Assembly: GCA_017446155.1 (NCBI GenBank)
Contig: JAFSRI010000010.1
Span: 1 to 64,000, forward strand
Length of the DNA: 64,000 nt
Source: Clostridia bacterium
GTDB lineage: Bacteria; Bacillota; Clostridia; Oscillospirales; CAG-272
Direction of reading: 5' to 3'
Below the pieces are notes generated by a model that saw only the letters and a program-made list of their open reading frames with translations, was not told the origin of the DNA and did not search any database. Shown one piece after another: positions 18,087-26,424 of this stretch. A program made the translations under genes and the position numbers. The number at the start of each line of letters is the position of its first letter. Position 1 is the first letter of the stretch.

Positions 18087-19241
18087 ATGGACGTTTTCAA
18101 TAAATATGTAGGGCAGATTTTCGACAGCAGATATAAAATAGAGCGCACGGTCGGCGTAGGCGGCATGGCGATAGTTTTCGAGGCAAAGGATATTCTCACC
18201 GGTCGCAGAGTTGCTATAAAAATGCTTAAAGATTCCGCCGCGAACAATACACAGGCGATAAAACGATTTGTAATAGAATCAAAAGCGGTGGAAATGCTCG
18301 ACCATCCGAATATCGTTAAAATATACGGCATATCAGTCAGAGGCGAGCACAAATATATCGTCATGGAATATCTTGAAGGGATAACCTTGCGCGAATATAT
18401 GAAAACAAAGGGACCGCTCGATTGGAGAGAAGCCGTCGAGTTTACCGAGCAGGTGTTGGCGGCGCTCGATCACGCACACATGAAGGGCGTCGTTCACCGC
18501 GATATAAAGCCGCAGAACATCATGCTGCTTGAAGGCGGCATCGTAAAAGTAACGGACTTCGGCATAGCGAAAATTCCGAAAGCTGAAACGCTTACAATGG
18601 CTGACAAAGCCATAGGTACGGTATTTTACATCAGCCCGGAACAGGCACAAAGCAAGAAGATCGACGCACGAAGCGACCTGTATTCGCTCGGTGTTATGCT
18701 TTATGAAATGGTAACGGGCAAAATGCCTTTTATTGCGGACACGCCCGTCGCCGTCATCATCAAACACATAAACACTCAACCCGTGCCCCCCACACAGCTT
18801 AACCCTAAAATTCCGATAGGTCTCGAACAAATTATCCTTTGCGCCATGGCAAAAAACCCGGACGCAAGATACCAAAGCGCGTCGCAGATGATACGTCACC
18901 TCAGACGTTTAAAACAAGACCCCACCGTAGTTTTCGTTCAAAAAACACGTCAGCCTAAAACTCCGACATCGCAAACGGCGATAGACAGAACAACAAAAAA
19001 GCCGGAAAACACCGCGCCGATCCAAAAGCCGCGCCAAAGAGTCCCCGCTGACGACGGCGAAGAGAAAGAAAAAGGTGTTCCGCTTTGGGTGGCGGTGCTC
19101 ATATTCTTTGCGTTCCTTGCAATGGCGATAGTTGGTATAATTCTCATTCTGCCGCTTATATCCGGCGCATCAACCGCCATTCCCGGCTTCATCAATCGCG
19201 CCGTTTCAGCGGTGGGAAGTGTTTTGAAATATGGCAAGTGA
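18087..19241 (+). CDS. Hanks-type serine/threonine protein kinase, PrkC-like but without PASTA domains
   Basis: 384 residues. The kinase domain (about 14-275) has a complete active site: glycine loop VGVGGMAIVFEA, VAIKML lysine, HRDIKPQNIM catalytic loop, DFG and SPEQA. A proline/lysine-rich linker leads to one transmembrane helix (about 333-358). Only about 26 residues lie beyond it, ending IPGFINRAVSAVGSVLKYGK. PrkC/Stk1 kinases in this genomic position normally carry three to five extracellular PASTA repeats that sense muropeptides; here none is present and the frame ends cleanly at the rsgA overlap. The kinase could be active but must sense something else. Confidence 0.92.
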   Translation: MDVFNKYVGQIFDSRYKIERTVGVGGMAIVFEAKDILTGRRVAIKMLKDSAANNTQAIKRFVIESKAVEMLDHPNIVKIYGISVRGEHKYIVMEYLEGITLREYMKTKGPLDWREAVEFTEQVLAALDHAHMKGVVHRDIKPQNIMLLEGGIVKVTDFGIAKIPKAETLTMADKAIGTVFYISPEQAQSKKIDARSDLYSLGVMLYEMVTGKMPFIADTPVAVIIKHINTQPVPPTQLNPKIPIGLEQIILCAMAKNPDARYQSASQMIRHLRRLKQDPTVVFVQKTRQPKTPTSQTAIDRTTKKPENTAPIQKPRQRVPADDGEEKEKGVPLWVAVLIFFAFLAMAIVGIILILPLISGASTAIPGFINRAVSAVGSVLKYGK

Positions 19242-20127
19242 CAGCCTTCACGGAATGATAACGTGCGGCACGGGTGGCCTTTACACCGTATTGCTTGACG
19301 GCGGCAAAACGTTAAAATGCAAAGCGCGCGGCGTTTTCAGAATAAAAAACATTACGCCTCTTGCAGGCGATACTGTAAGCGTCAGACGCGGCGAGCGCGA
19401 TGAAAAAGGATATTTTATCGAGAAAATAGACGAAAGAAAAACCGTCTTTGCAAGACCCCCCATGGCAAACGTCGATACGGTTTTCGTCACCGTTGCCGCA
19501 GACGAGCCTGCGCCGAACTTGTTTTATACCGACAAGCTCCTCTGTTCCGTCTCCGACGCGGGGGCGACGCCCGTCGTCATAATCACAAAAACGGACGTTT
19601 CGCCCGAAAAGGCGAAAGAACTTAAAAAAATTTATTCCGCCGGTTATACTGTGTTTTTGACGTCGTCCTCCTCTCCCGAAACCGCGGCGCCGATACTCGA
19701 ATATATTAAAACAAACACACATATCTGCGCGTTTGCGGGAGCGTCCGGCGTCGGCAAATCAACGCTGATAAACACGCTTTTCCCATCACTTACGTTGAAA
19801 ACCGGCGAAATTTCCGAGAAATCCCAAAGGGGCAAGCACACCACGCGCACTGTTACGCTGTTTGATAATGCCCTCGGCGGTTTTATTGCCGACACACCCG
19901 GTTTTACAATGCTTGATCTTGACGATTTTGACATCAAGCGTTCCGACAGGCTTTTTTTCATGTTTCCCGAATTTGAAAAATATTTCGGCAAATGTAAATA
20001 TCGCGGCTGTACACATATAAAAGAAGAAGGCTGTGAGATAATTTCAGCCGTCGAGAGAAAAGAGATCGCGCCTTCGCGCCATGAAAGTTACGCAACATTG
20101 TTCTTAAAAGAAAAACAAAAACATTAA
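19231..20127 (+). CDS. rsgA: ribosome small subunit-dependent GTPase A
   Basis: Circularly permuted GTPase that checks late 30S subunit assembly. The permuted motif order is visible: G4 (ITKTD), then G1 (GASGVGKSTL), then G3 (DTPG). An N-terminal OB-fold precedes it and a C-terminal zinc site follows (CKYRGCTHIKEEGC). 298 residues. Its start overlaps the kinase gene by 11 nt. The rpe and thiamine pyrophosphokinase genes that often follow rsgA in Bacillota are absent; a terminator follows instead. Confidence 0.96.
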   Translation: MASDSLHGMITCGTGGLYTVLLDGGKTLKCKARGVFRIKNITPLAGDTVSVRRGERDEKGYFIEKIDERKTVFARPPMANVDTVFVTVAADEPAPNLFYTDKLLCSVSDAGATPVVIITKTDVSPEKAKELKKIYSAGYTVFLTSSSSPETAAPILEYIKTNTHICAFAGASGVGKSTLINTLFPSLTLKTGEISEKSQRGKHTTRTVTLFDNALGGFIADTPGFTMLDLDDFDIKRSDRLFFMFPEFEKYFGKCKYRGCTHIKEEGCEIISAVERKEIAPSRHESYATLFLKEKQKH

Positions 20128-20131
20128 ACAA

Positions 20132-20166
20132 GCCGCAAATGATTTTGTGTTTGCGGCATTTTGTTT
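20132..20166 (+). terminator. terminator of the yicC-rsgA operon
   Basis: GCCGCAAA (20132-20139) pairs with TTTGCGGC (20150-20157), followed by ATTTTGTTT. Confidence 0.8.
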
Positions 20167-20201
20167 AATCACCTCACGCCGTTTGCGGCAAAGGAGAAAA
20201 A

Positions 20202-20750
20202 ATGATATTACAGGAAAAGAAGATATTTTCAAAAAGCGGCAAGCCGTTTACGTTTCGCAGTGCCGACGTTGATGACGCCGCGCAAATGATTGAATATTTA
20301 AATCAAATATCGCTCGACACGCCATATCTTACAAACGAGCCTGGCGAGGTGACGCTGTCGGTTGATGACGAGGAAAAATTCCTCACTCGCATAAAAGCAG
20401 ACGCCCGCTCGCTTATGCTCGTCGTTTTGCACGGCGATGAAATCATCGGCGCGGCAAACGTCAACCCCGTATCGTCAAAGCCCCGCATGTGCCACAGGTG
20501 CTCCATCGGAATTTCCCTCAAAAAGCCGTTTTGGAACGAAGGAATCGGGAGCGAGATGATGAAAACACTTATAAAAACCGCAACCGACGTGGGATTTGAG
20601 CAGATGGAACTTGAAGTCGTGGTTGAAAACGAGCGTGCGCTTGCGCTTTACAAAAAATTCGGTTTTGAGATATGCGGCCGTCATCCGCACGACATGAAAT
20701 ATAAAGACGGCACATATGCCGACGTGTTTTTAATGGTCAAAGCCTTATAA
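20202..20750 (+). CDS. GNAT family N-acetyltransferase
   Basis: 182 residues with the GNAT fold. The acetyl-CoA loop region GISLKKPFWNEGIGSEMMKTLI corresponds to the Q/RxxGxG/A motif in a degenerate form, and VVENERALALYKKFGFEICG is the typical C-terminal motif. The substrate cannot be told from sequence. AAAGGAG ribosome-binding site. It lies between the rsgA terminator and a DUF1284 gene (11-bp gap), so the two may be co-transcribed. I saw no clear promoter. Confidence 0.88.
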   Translation: MILQEKKIFSKSGKPFTFRSADVDDAAQMIEYLNQISLDTPYLTNEPGEVTLSVDDEEKFLTRIKADARSLMLVVLHGDEIIGAANVNPVSSKPRMCHRCSIGISLKKPFWNEGIGSEMMKTLIKTATDVGFEQMELEVVVENERALALYKKFGFEICGRHPHDMKYKDGTYADVFLMVKAL

Positions 20751-20761
20751 TAGCGAGAAAA

Positions 20762-21145
20762 ATGATGAATATAAAATCCCCCGTTGTTCTTCGCCCACAT
20801 CATTTGCTATGCATAAAGTTTTTCGTCGGTCGCGGATATAGCGAAGAATTCACCGCAAATATGTATAAGATAATAGCCGACTTAAATGAAAGCGATTCGG
20901 TGAAAATCGCCTTTTCGGCAGACGCCCTCTGCGCCGCCTGCCCCAATTTTCTCGGTAAAACGTGTAAAACACAGGAAAAGGTCTGCCGTTATGACAAAAA
21001 AACGGCTGAGCTTTTACAGCTTGACGACGGCAAAACGTATTCATATAAAGAACTCAAAGCAAGGCTTGAAGAAAAAATCTTCTCTCAAAACAAGTTTGAC
21101 GACGTCTGCCGCGACTGCGAATGGGCAAATATTTGCCATAAGTGA
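20762..21145 (+). CDS. DUF1284 domain-containing protein
   Basis: 127-residue protein of the DUF1284 family, whose members are thought to bind an iron-sulfur cluster. It starts with the family hallmark LRPHHLLCIKFFVGRGYS. Cysteine pairs follow (LCAACPNFLGKTCKTQEKVC, then DVCRDCEWANIC), enough for a metal or Fe-S site. No membrane segment. Start could be at either of two adjacent ATG codons. Function unknown; it is probably co-transcribed with the preceding acetyltransferase gene. Confidence 0.82.
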   Translation: MMNIKSPVVLRPHHLLCIKFFVGRGYSEEFTANMYKIIADLNESDSVKIAFSADALCAACPNFLGKTCKTQEKVCRYDKKTAELLQLDDGKTYSYKELKARLEEKIFSQNKFDDVCRDCEWANICHK

Positions 21146-21146
21146 A

Positions 21147-21190
21147 AAATCTCCCATGGCGAAAAAGCCACGGGAGATTTCTGTTTTAAA
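21147..21190 (+). terminator. terminator after the DUF1284 gene
   Basis: AAATCTCCCATGGC (21147-21160) pairs with GCCACGGGAGATTT (21167-21180) with one mismatch, followed by CTGTTTT. It separates this unit from convergent mgtE. Confidence 0.85.
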
Positions 21191-21230
21191 TATTTTGGTT
21201 TTAACTTTTGTGAAAATCTCGCCTTAAAAA

Positions 21231-22613
21231 TTATACGCCGAGAATCGTGCTCGCAACTGCAAAATAAACGAGAAGCGAAATCGCGTCAACCGCCGTCGTG
21301 ATGAACGGACTTGCCATCACCGCGGGGTCGAGCTTTAATTTCTTTGCAAGTATCGGAAGCGTACATCCGATAAGTTTCGCCACAACTACCGTGATGGCAA
21401 GCGTAATGCAAACGACAGCCGCAACCTTAAAGCCCGCCGCGTCAAATGAAAGAGTTTTAAGCAGCAGCATCTCAACAAGCATTATCTTTACAAAATTTGC
21501 CACCGCAAGCGTTGCGCCGCAAAGCGCCGAAACACGTATTTCTTTCCAAATTACGCGGAACACGTCTTTGGGTTCTACCTCGTCGAGTGCAAGCGCGCGG
21601 ATAACCGTTACCGACGCCTGAGAGCCGGAGTTTCCGCCCGTATCCATCAACATTGGGATAAACGCCGTCAACGCCGCAAAAGCGGCAAGTTGCGCCTCGA
21701 AGCTCGATATTATCATGCCGGTAAATGTAGCCGACACCATCAGCAATAACAGCCACGGTATTCTCTGTTTCCATGTGGCAAATACACTCGTTTTAAGATA
21801 CGGCTTCTCCGACGGCGACATAGCCGCCATGATTTCCATATCTTCCGTCGCTTCTTCTTCAATGACGTCCATAGCGTCGTCGATTGTAACGATACCTACA
21901 AGTCTTTGCTCTTTATCAACGACAGGCAACGCCATAAAGCCGTATTTTTTGATTTGTGACGCCACAAATTCCTTGTCGTCGGTTGTCATTACGCTTATAA
22001 AATTTGTGTGCATAAGCGCTTCAATTTGCGTTTGGGGCGACGCCAAAAGCATACTTTTAACAGAAACAACGCCGATAAGATGTCTGTTTTCCGTTACATA
22101 ACAGGTGTATATCGTTTCTTTATCTACACCCACCTTGCGAATATGCTCAAACGCGTCAATCACCGTCATTGTCTTTTTCAGCGCCACATATTCCGGCGTC
22201 ATAATGCTTCCGGCGCTGTCCTCGGGATAAAGCAATATCTCGTTTATTGTGCGGCGAGTGTCGGGGTCTGCGGTTTTAAGTATTCTCGCCACTACGTTTG
22301 CGGGCATCTCTTCAATTATGTCAACCGCGTCGTCTACATATAGCTCGTCGAGCATTTCTTTCAGTTCTCTGTCGTTTATGCTCGTAATAATAAGCTCCTG
22401 CAAATCGGCAGGTATCTCAACGAACACTATCGCCGCCGTTTCCTTTGATAGCATTCTGAACGCAATAATAAGTTCTTTTTCGTTCAAATCTTCAAACGCT
22501 TCGGCAATGTCGACAGGGTTAATGTCACCGACAAGCAAGCCCTTTAAATCCTTGAACTTTTTGTCGGCGATCATAGCGGAGATCTGTTCCGCCAACGTCA
22601 TTTTTTCCTCCAT
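21231..22613 (-). CDS. mgtE: magnesium transporter MgtE
   Basis: 460-residue Mg2+ channel/transporter. Domains in order: N-terminal helical superhelix domain (about 20-120), a pair of CBS domains (about 130-250, including YVTENRHLIGVVSV and VVDKEQRLVGIVTIDDAMDVI), then five transmembrane helices with the pore-lining sequence PMLMDTGGNSGSQASVTVIRALAL. The cytosolic domains close the pore when Mg2+ is plentiful. The start at 22613 follows AGAGGTG with 6-nt spacing; a GTG at 22631 is in frame but has poor spacing. The mRNA has a 5' leader of about 260 nt with an upstream ORF. Confidence 0.95.
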   Translation of the reverse strand: MEEKMTLAEQISAMIADKKFKDLKGLLVGDINPVDIAEAFEDLNEKELIIAFRMLSKETAAIVFVEIPADLQELIITSINDRELKEMLDELYVDDAVDIIEEMPANVVARILKTADPDTRRTINEILLYPEDSAGSIMTPEYVALKKTMTVIDAFEHIRKVGVDKETIYTCYVTENRHLIGVVSVKSMLLASPQTQIEALMHTNFISVMTTDDKEFVASQIKKYGFMALPVVDKEQRLVGIVTIDDAMDVIEEEATEDMEIMAAMSPSEKPYLKTSVFATWKQRIPWLLLLMVSATFTGMIISSFEAQLAAFAALTAFIPMLMDTGGNSGSQASVTVIRALALDEVEPKDVFRVIWKEIRVSALCGATLAVANFVKIMLVEMLLLKTLSFDAAGFKVAAVVCITLAITVVVAKLIGCTLPILAKKLKLDPAVMASPFITTAVDAISLLVYFAVASTILGV

Positions 22614-22728
22614 ATCGCACCTCTTTTCCACGGAAAATCAGAGCGCAAAAAAAGATCGCGCGCGCTTTCCGCCATGATGAATGAAAGCAACTGTGCGACC
22701 GATGGAAGCTATGCTGTAATAAATAATA

Positions 22729-22836
22729 TCAGAAAATTTCTCCGCGGCAAAAAAGACTTCCCCACGGAAAAACGTCAAAACCATTTATCACGGCGCAACT
22801 TCGATCGCCCGTACTGTTACCGCTTCCGGAATCCAT
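22729..22836 (-). CDS. candidate 35-residue leader peptide (upstream ORF) of mgtE
   Basis: The ATG at 22836-22834 is preceded by a strong GAGAGGTG site (22850-22843) with suitable spacing, and the frame runs 35 codons to TGA. The peptide begins MDSGSGNSTGDRSC and contains DVFPWGSLFC, so it has two cysteines, a proline-tryptophan and several glycines. It lies wholly within the leader between the mgtE promoter and the mgtE start, 115 nt before mgtE. A translated leader ORF could sense Mg2+ through ribosome pausing, as known for mgtL upstream of Salmonella mgtA, but that is inference. I do not recognise a family. Confidence 0.5.
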   Translation of the reverse strand: MDSGSGNSTGDRSCAVINGFDVFPWGSLFCRGEIF

Positions 22837-22880
22837 CTTTTTCACCTCTCTTTTTTATTTTTTCGGCTTTTGCCGTTTAT

Positions 22881-22910
22881 ATTTTACCGCCCAAACACCG
22901 TGTTTGTCAA
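22881..22910 (-). promoter_or_regulatory. sigma-A promoter for mgtE and its leader
   Basis: On the minus strand TTGACA (22910-22905), 18-nt spacer, TAAAAT (22886-22881). Transcription would start near 22873, giving a leader of about 260 nt. Confidence 0.75.
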
Positions 22911-23001
22911 TACTTGTTTTAAATTATATTTATTTTTTTGTCTTAATAGGTTCTTCCCGAAACTTTTTTTCGGCGCTTTTATAATAATTATAAATCTTGC
23001 G

Positions 23002-23030
23002 TTTACATATTTAAAAAAACATGGTATAAT
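23002..23030 (+). promoter_or_regulatory. sigma-A promoter for the 23156-deoB-cdd operon
   Basis: TTTACA (23002-23007), 17-nt spacer, TATAAT (23025-23030). The 5' untranslated region would be about 120 nt; I see no known riboswitch in it. Confidence 0.8.
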
Positions 23031-23155
23031 AAAACCGAAAATTCAAGTTTTCGCATAAATACATTATCTGTTTTTTTCTGCACGCTTGAAGCCGAAGACA
23101 GTCGGCAAACCGTCGATATTTTTAAATATAAACGCTGTATAAAGGAGCATTTATT

Positions 23156-23677
23156 ATGTGGCAGTTTGTTTATATGGATAAAATCAAAAAAGAGCTCTTT
23201 TTGCCGCGCTTGTATAATATCCTTTATAACAATATGTCTGTCATAGCTCCTACCGGCAACAGTAAAAGAGAGGACTATCTCATTTGGCACAAGGCAATCT
23301 CAGAAGGGCTGGAAAAGCCGCAGCGGCAAATTGTGCTTATTAAAAACGGAAGAAAACTTGCCGGATACATTCAGTATGCCGTCGGGCGAGACGTTTTGAT
23401 AATCGAAGAAATAGAGTTAAAACCCATATATCATCGCTCTGCCGCGTTTTTCTGCGCGTGCAAATTTATATATGACAATATCCCGAACGACATAGAATAT
23501 ATAGAGTCGTATGCACGCGTCGAAAACGACAGATCGATAAAAATGCAGCTTCATTTCGGGCTTGAACTTGTCGGCACGATACATGACCGTACCCTGCATT
23601 TTAAAGCAAAAACTTCGGATATAATAAAAAAACACCCATACATGTTCAAATACGCACAGAAAGAGGTCAACATATGA
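23156..23677 (+). CDS. GNAT-like protein of unknown function
   Basis: 173 residues with the general layout of a GNAT acetyltransferase: the beta-strand stretch RQIVLIKNGRKLAGYIQYA, then VLIIEEIELKP, and a late motif YARVENDRSIKMQLHFGLELVG that resembles the usual N-x-x-A-x-x-x-Y-x-x-x-G-F ending. The acetyl-CoA loop is not clear, so this is a weak family call. AAAGGAG site. Its stop overlaps the deoB start by 4 nt, so it is coupled with nucleoside salvage genes, but no role in that pathway is shown. Confidence 0.65.
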   Translation: MWQFVYMDKIKKELFLPRLYNILYNNMSVIAPTGNSKREDYLIWHKAISEGLEKPQRQIVLIKNGRKLAGYIQYAVGRDVLIIEEIELKPIYHRSAAFFCACKFIYDNIPNDIEYIESYARVENDRSIKMQLHFGLELVGTIHDRTLHFKAKTSDIIKKHPYMFKYAQKEVNI

Positions 23678-24843
23678 TTAAACGCGTTTTTTTGATAGTT
23701 CTCGACAGTTGCGGAGTGGGCTTTGCTCACGACGCCGAAAAGTTCGGTGACGCGGGCGCTTATACGCTCGGTTCACTTATGAAGCAGGAAGGTTTTTCGG
23801 TTCCGACGCTTCAAAAACTCGGACTTTTTAATATTTCAAACGTCGCAACACCTGCTTTTCCGGCAATCGCCTCGCCCGCGGGAGCATTTGCGCGTATAGA
23901 AGAGCTTTCAAACGGAAAAGACACAACAATCGGCCACTGGGAAATCGCCGGAATTTACTCTCCCGACCCGCTCCCTGTTTTTCCCGACGGATTTCCGGAT
24001 GAGATCATCGACGAATTTTCAAAACTCACCGGCAGAGGCGTGCTTTGCAACAAGCCCTATTCCGGCACGGACGTTATCCGCGATTACGGCGAAGAACACA
24101 TGAAAACCGGTGCGCTCATCGTTTATACGTCCGCCGACAGCGTTTTTCAAATAGCCGCTCACGAAAGCGTGGTGCCGATAGACGAACTATATGACATTTG
24201 CCAACAAGCCAGAAAATTGCTCGACGGAAAATATCGCGTCGGCAGAGTTATCGCTCGTCCGTTTGAGGGAGTGTGGCCGTTTAAAAGAACGAGCCGCCGA
24301 CACGACTTCTCAGCTCTTCCGCCGTCTGACACACTGCTCGATTTGCTAAAATCGCAAGGACTTGAAACGTATTGTATCGGCAAAATAAGCGACATTTTTG
24401 CAGGTCAGGGTGTAAGCAAGTGTGTTCGCACCGTGTCAAATTCAGACGGAATGGACAAAACCATGATAGCACAGCAAGAGGATTTTCACGGACTTTGCTT
24501 TGTAAATCTCGTCGATTTTGACTCTGCCTATGGCCACAGAAGAGATGCTCTCGGATACGCGGACGCGCTTATGGATTTTGACCGCAGAATAGCCGAGTTT
24601 ATCGACAAAATGAACACCGACGACGTGCTTATGATAACCGCCGACCACGGCTGTGACCCGTGCTATAACGGCACCGACCACACGCGTGAAAACATTCCGT
24701 GGATAGTTTACGGAGATTGCATAAAACCGATAGATCTCGGCACGCTTCCAACCTATTCGGATATTGCCGCAACCGTGGCAGATATGCTTGGTATAAAATA
24801 TACGCTAAGCGGAACAAGCAGATATGAAAGGATAAAAAAATGA
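23674..24843 (+). CDS. deoB: phosphopentomutase
   Basis: Interconverts (deoxy)ribose 1-phosphate and 5-phosphate in nucleoside breakdown. It belongs to the alkaline phosphatase superfamily. The metal-binding VLDSCGVGFAHDAEKFGDAGAYTLG N-terminal region, the catalytic-threonine segment GKDTTIGHWEIAG and the C-terminal ITADHGCDP are intact. 389 residues, standard length. It overlaps the preceding gene and cdd by 4 nt each. Confidence 0.96.
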   Translation: MIKRVFLIVLDSCGVGFAHDAEKFGDAGAYTLGSLMKQEGFSVPTLQKLGLFNISNVATPAFPAIASPAGAFARIEELSNGKDTTIGHWEIAGIYSPDPLPVFPDGFPDEIIDEFSKLTGRGVLCNKPYSGTDVIRDYGEEHMKTGALIVYTSADSVFQIAAHESVVPIDELYDICQQARKLLDGKYRVGRVIARPFEGVWPFKRTSRRHDFSALPPSDTLLDLLKSQGLETYCIGKISDIFAGQGVSKCVRTVSNSDGMDKTMIAQQEDFHGLCFVNLVDFDSAYGHRRDALGYADALMDFDRRIAEFIDKMNTDDVLMITADHGCDPCYNGTDHTRENIPWIVYGDCIKPIDLGTLPTYSDIAATVADMLGIKYTLSGTSRYERIKK

Positions 24844-25235
24844 CAGACTTAAAAACACTCGCTTCCCTCGCCGTCGAGGCACGCAAAAATGCATACGTTC
24901 CATATTCACATTTTACCGTCGGCGCCGCGGTTCTTTGCTCAGACGGCACAATTTATACCGGCTGTAATATCGAAAATTCCTCGTTTGGAGCTACGATCTG
25001 CGCCGAAAGAGTGGCAATGACAAAGGCTATCTCCGACGGACACTTGAAATTCGACGCGATAGCTATCGCCGCCGACAACGGGGACGACTATATCGTTCCG
25101 TGCGGCATTTGTCGTCAATTCATGTCGGAGTTTTTCTCGCCGCAAACACCGGTTTTACAGGTAAAGAGCGCCGAGGACTTCCTCGTTACGCCGTTTGAAA
25201 ATCTCTTCCCCGGTGTATTTGTTTTAAAGAAATAA
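24840..25235 (+). CDS. cdd: cytidine deaminase
   Basis: Deaminates cytidine and deoxycytidine to (deoxy)uridine. The catalytic zinc motif CAERVAMTKA (Cys and proton-shuttling Glu) and PCGICRQ (two more zinc cysteines) are intact, as is the substrate loop NIENSSFGATI. 131 residues, the tetrameric short form typical of Bacillota. It overlaps the deoB stop by 4 nt. The pair makes a small pyrimidine nucleoside salvage operon. Confidence 0.96.
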   Translation: MTDLKTLASLAVEARKNAYVPYSHFTVGAAVLCSDGTIYTGCNIENSSFGATICAERVAMTKAISDGHLKFDAIAIAADNGDDYIVPCGICRQFMSEFFSPQTPVLQVKSAEDFLVTPFENLFPGVFVLKK

Positions 25236-25263
25236 AAACCGTGTTATAACACTTTTATACGTC

Positions 25264-25309
25264 AAAAATCCCGTTTATGAAGTTTAAATTTCACAAACGG
25301 GATTTTTTT
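25264..25309. terminator. bidirectional terminator between cdd and the convergent membrane-protein gene
   Basis: AAAAATCCCGTTT (25264-25276) pairs with AAACGGGATTTTT (25295-25307). The T run even contains the stop codon of the minus-strand gene. Confidence 0.88.
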
Positions 25310-26015
25310 AAAGCACTTTTATATCAATTACGTCTTTTATCAATCTTTTTTCGGCAAACAAAACACCTAATATGCTTATAAAATATCCGCTTATTGCAAG
25401 TATTGCCTCAATAATAAGCGACACCGCGTCGTGCGCTTCGTCGAAGATAAAGCTAACAAGCGCAAGCAACAACCACGCCAAATAAAATATTGCAAGCGCA
25501 ATCTGCGGCGCCGATATTGGCAATACATATGGTTTTTTAAAATCCGCCGACAGTTTTTTCGTCTCAAAAAACACCTTCACAGCAAGCGCAACAAGCGTTG
25601 CAATTAAAAATCTCACGCCGTTTTCCACACCGCTCAAAAGATCCGAAAAAAAGTAATCTCCCATGGCGTTTACATCAACGGTTGAAGAAAGAAATATCAG
25701 CCTTGCAAGGTATGCCGCAAATGGAAACACGACAAAATGTGACACAGTGCCGACAAGAGATGTTATAATAATAGGCTTTACACTCGTTTTCAGCATAGTT
25801 ACGCTAACAATTCCGATAGCAAAGAATAATACAAAATATAAAAAATAGTAAAGCGCATTATACGAAATGTCGATCAAAAAATCGAGTTCGTACGGCAAGT
25901 AATAATAATTCTTTTCTATCAAGCAAAATGCCGTTGAAATCAAAAATGTCGCGCCTGCGGGCATTATCGCTGTTAGCAATATATATTTCCAATATAAAAA
26001 AATTTTTTCTCTCAT
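25308..26015 (-). CDS. integral membrane protein of unknown function
   Basis: 235 residues, with about six hydrophobic segments starting at YWKYILLTAIMPAGATFLIS. Charged loops are short, and no enzyme or transporter motif is visible. The start at 26015 is chosen because GGGAGG lies 5 nt upstream; the open frame extends 40 codons further but that part is hydrophilic and has no ribosome-binding site. It is monocistronic, convergent with cdd and divergent from a small membrane-protein gene. I do not recognise the family. Confidence 0.7.
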   Translation of the reverse strand: MREKIFLYWKYILLTAIMPAGATFLISTAFCLIEKNYYYLPYELDFLIDISYNALYYFLYFVLFFAIGIVSVTMLKTSVKPIIITSLVGTVSHFVVFPFAAYLARLIFLSSTVDVNAMGDYFFSDLLSGVENGVRFLIATLVALAVKVFFETKKLSADFKKPYVLPISAPQIALAIFYLAWLLLALVSFIFDEAHDAVSLIIEAILAISGYFISILGVLFAEKRLIKDVIDIKVL

Positions 26016-26179
26016 TTTTCCTCCCGTATAGCGCTTTATTTGTTTGCGTTCTTTATCTAATATATCACGTTTATTACATGAAATAAACTCGATTTTGTAA
26101 AAAATCTTCCTTTTCTTGAAAATTTTTTCCGACATATATTTTCCGGTTTTTCAAAAAATATTTTCAAGAGGTGATCAAA

Positions 26180-26356
26180 ATGAGAAAAGACAGGTATTTT
26201 ATTTATACAATGGGATTCTTCGTTTCAACCGTCCTTTTATTTGCCGCGTCTGCAGAAGCGCTTCAAACCGAGCTGATAACTCGTTTACCGGTTATTTTGG
26301 GAATATGCTTGTCGGCGCTTGGCATTTTTTCATCGGCAATAATATCGGTTCTGTAA
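26180..26356 (+). CDS. small two-helix membrane protein
   Basis: 58 residues, with two hydrophobic stretches (FIYTMGFFVSTVLLFAASA and PVILGICLSALGIFSSAII) and almost no soluble part. The ATG at 26180 is preceded by AAGAGGTG with 6-nt spacing; the in-frame GTG at 26171 overlaps that site and is unlikely. It is followed directly by a strong terminator, which supports a real transcribed gene. Function unknown. Confidence 0.65.
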   Translation: MRKDRYFIYTMGFFVSTVLLFAASAEALQTELITRLPVILGICLSALGIFSSAIISVL

Positions 26357-26357
26357 A

Positions 26358-26392
26358 AAAGCGGCACCCTTTCGGGTGCCGCTTTGAGTCTT
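26358..26392 (+). terminator. terminator after the small membrane-protein gene
   Basis: AAAGCGGCACCC (26358-26369), loop TTTC, GGGTGCCGCTTT (26374-26385). On the minus strand it can also act after the SLH-protein gene, since it has an A run on its left side. Confidence 0.88.
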
Positions 26393-26424
26393 ATGCTTTA
26401 TAATTTAGTAGGAATACTATGTTA

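Noticed and set aside
22598-22675. Second short ORF overlapping the mgtE start, also containing an FPW tripeptide
   Set aside because: No ribosome-binding site and it overlaps the coding start; the shared tripeptide with the first upstream ORF is probably chance.
22613-22886. M-box (ykoK) Mg2+ riboswitch in the mgtE leader
   Set aside because: The conserved GGUGAGGCUCCU and GCUGCUGCCC segments of the M-box are absent from the leader, although its length would fit.
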